Shown: positions 6,266 through 6,930 of the stretch, piece by piece | Position numbering within the stretch: position 1 is the first letter of the stretch | How the letters are laid out: each line of letters starts with the position of its first letter | DNA from: Oscillospiraceae bacterium | Lineage (GTDB): Bacteria > Bacillota > Clostridia > Oscillospirales > Ruminococcaceae | Direction of reading: 5' to 3' | DNA length: 6,930 nt | NCBI GenBank assembly: GCA_031281115.1 | Contig: JAITFV010000103.1 | Location: forward strand, 1-6,930 | The notes under the pieces: generated by a model | The model's input: the letters and a program-made list of their open reading frames with translations, nothing else | Databases searched by the model: none | Told to the model about the DNA's origin: nothing | Made by a program: the position numbers and the translations under genes

Positions 6266-6712
6266 TTACATCACCGTCCCAGCTATATAATAAATAAATC
6301 CATAAAGAATCGAGGCGGCAATTCCGTAAACTATGACGGGTCCTGCGATTACAAACATCTTTGCGCCTACGCCGAGGATGAAACCCTCGCTTTTGAATTC
6401 GAGCGCAGGCGCAACCACGGCATTCGCGAAACCCGTAATCGGTACAATCGTGCCTGCTCCCGCATGCTTGGCAAGCTTATCGTAGACCTTGAAACCCGTA
6501 AGAATCGCCGCAAGCCCGATTAGTGTAATCGAAGTCAGCATGGCAGCGGTTTCTTTACCCGCGCCATAATTCATATATAAATGTAAAAACGCCTCGCCGA
6601 CTACGCAAATCAACCCGCCGAAAACAAACGCTTTCAGCAGAGTTTTGTGTAATTTTGTCGGGGGAGAAGCCGCTTTTAACATCTCGTTATATTCTTTATT
6701 TGTGATTTTCAT
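6266..6712 (-). CDS. spoVAC: Stage V sporulation protein AC (SpoVAC)
   Basis: SpoVAC is the integral membrane subunit of the SpoVA DPA channel. The Bacillus protein behaves as a mechanosensitive channel. The 148 residues match the usual length. A polar N-terminus (1-24) precedes hydrophobic segments at about 27-47, 55-74, 83-103 and 111-145. The family motif AGAGTIVPITGFANAV (84-99) is intact and recurs in SpoVAE. The ATG at 6712 has AAGGAGG thirteen bases upstream, rather far but the only strong site. The upstream spoVAA and spoVAB genes of Bacillus are absent, as in clostridia such as C. perfringens, so this is the first gene of the cluster visible here. Confidence 0.96.
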   Translation of the reverse strand: MKITNKEYNEMLKAASPPTKLHKTLLKAFVFGGLICVVGEAFLHLYMNYGAGKETAAMLTSITLIGLAAILTGFKVYDKLAKHAGAGTIVPITGFANAVVAPALEFKSEGFILGVGAKMFVIAGPVIVYGIAASILYGFIYYIAGTVM

Positions 6713-6901
6713 ATAAATTTACCGTCCTCCTTTATATATTCTGTTGAAAACGCGCTTTTACACAAAAGAAAAATAGGTAAAACATGAAAAATTTACAATT
6801 TGGGGTGTTTTAGGGGACTTCCAAAAACCATCGCCGCCAATACGAGCGATTTCAACGGGATTGCGGCGGAGAGAACCACAAAAATCAGTTTTGTCTACTG
6901 T
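6713..6901 (-). other. Leader and promoter region of the spoVA cluster
   Basis: The region between the repeat and spoVAC has no open frame of note. It contains the ribosome binding site AAAGGAGG (6733-6726). An imperfect inverted repeat (GCCGC-C-AAT at 6833-6841 with ATTGCGGC at 6860-6867) lies near its upstream end. A sigma-G promoter is expected here from the Bacillus case. I could not find a convincing match; weak TTGTAA and TATTTT boxes with 17-base spacing lie roughly 50 bases upstream of the ribosome binding site. The small hairpin CAGT/ACTG directly follows the palindromic repeat. Confidence 0.4.
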
Positions 6902-6930
6902 TATAATCGTTTAAATTGAAAACTGTTCCA
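6902..6930. repeat. Palindromic dispersed repeat, copy B (cut by window end)
   Basis: These 29 bases are the exact reverse complement of 32-60. They correspond to one arm, the loop and the outer flank of the palindrome seen whole in copy A. The remaining arm would lie just beyond the window. The two copies face each other across about 6.8 kb and flank all six genes. Past the shared 29 bases the sequences diverge quickly, although both continue into a small hairpin. Confidence 0.75.

Noticed and set aside
6902..6907. Perfect TATAAT on the plus strand near the right edge
   Set aside because: No -35 box lies at the right distance upstream, and the hexamer belongs to the repeat shared with the left end.

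Overview
The window looks like chromosomal DNA of an endospore-forming Firmicute, most likely a member of the Clostridia. It carries the short spoVAC-spoVAD-spoVAEb cluster typical of clostridia rather than the longer Bacillus spoVA operon. It also has a clostridial-style Cys/His-repeat surface protein, Shine-Dalgarno sequences of the AAGGAGG class and moderate GC (mid-40s by eye). All six convincing genes lie on the minus strand, so transcription reads from high to low coordinates. No plus-strand gene is supported.

Layout in transcription order: (1) 6930-6713, a leader region starting with one copy of a palindromic repeat; (2) 6712-4823, the sporulation genes spoVAC, spoVAD and spoVAEb, whose products form the core of the channel that moves dipicolinic acid (Ca-DPA) into the developing spore and out at germination; (3) 4822-4681, a compact regulatory region with a well-formed housekeeping promoter and a stem-loop leader; (4) 4680-3030, purE and purK, separated by one base, for the two-step carboxylation of AIR in purine synthesis; (5) 3029-2731, an intergenic stretch rich in inverted repeats that ends in a second strong promoter; (6) 2730-265, a gene for an 821-residue secreted, probably wall-anchored protein with seven near-identical 30-residue Cys/His repeats; (7) 264-1, a 3' region with two strong stem-loops, one a clear terminator, and an inverted copy of the repeat found at the far end.

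The three units appear functionally separate: forespore DPA transport, vegetative purine synthesis and a cell-surface protein. The purEK promoter starts only eight bases after the spoVAE stop and I see no terminator between them, so read-through from spoVA into purEK is possible. No complete new system is evident. The points most worth a second look are the Cys/His-repeat surface protein with its unusual NPGTA anchor motif, the inverted 29-bp match bounding the window, the stacked hairpins before spoVAE, the purE leader, and a small dispersed hairpin repeat at two gene 3' ends.
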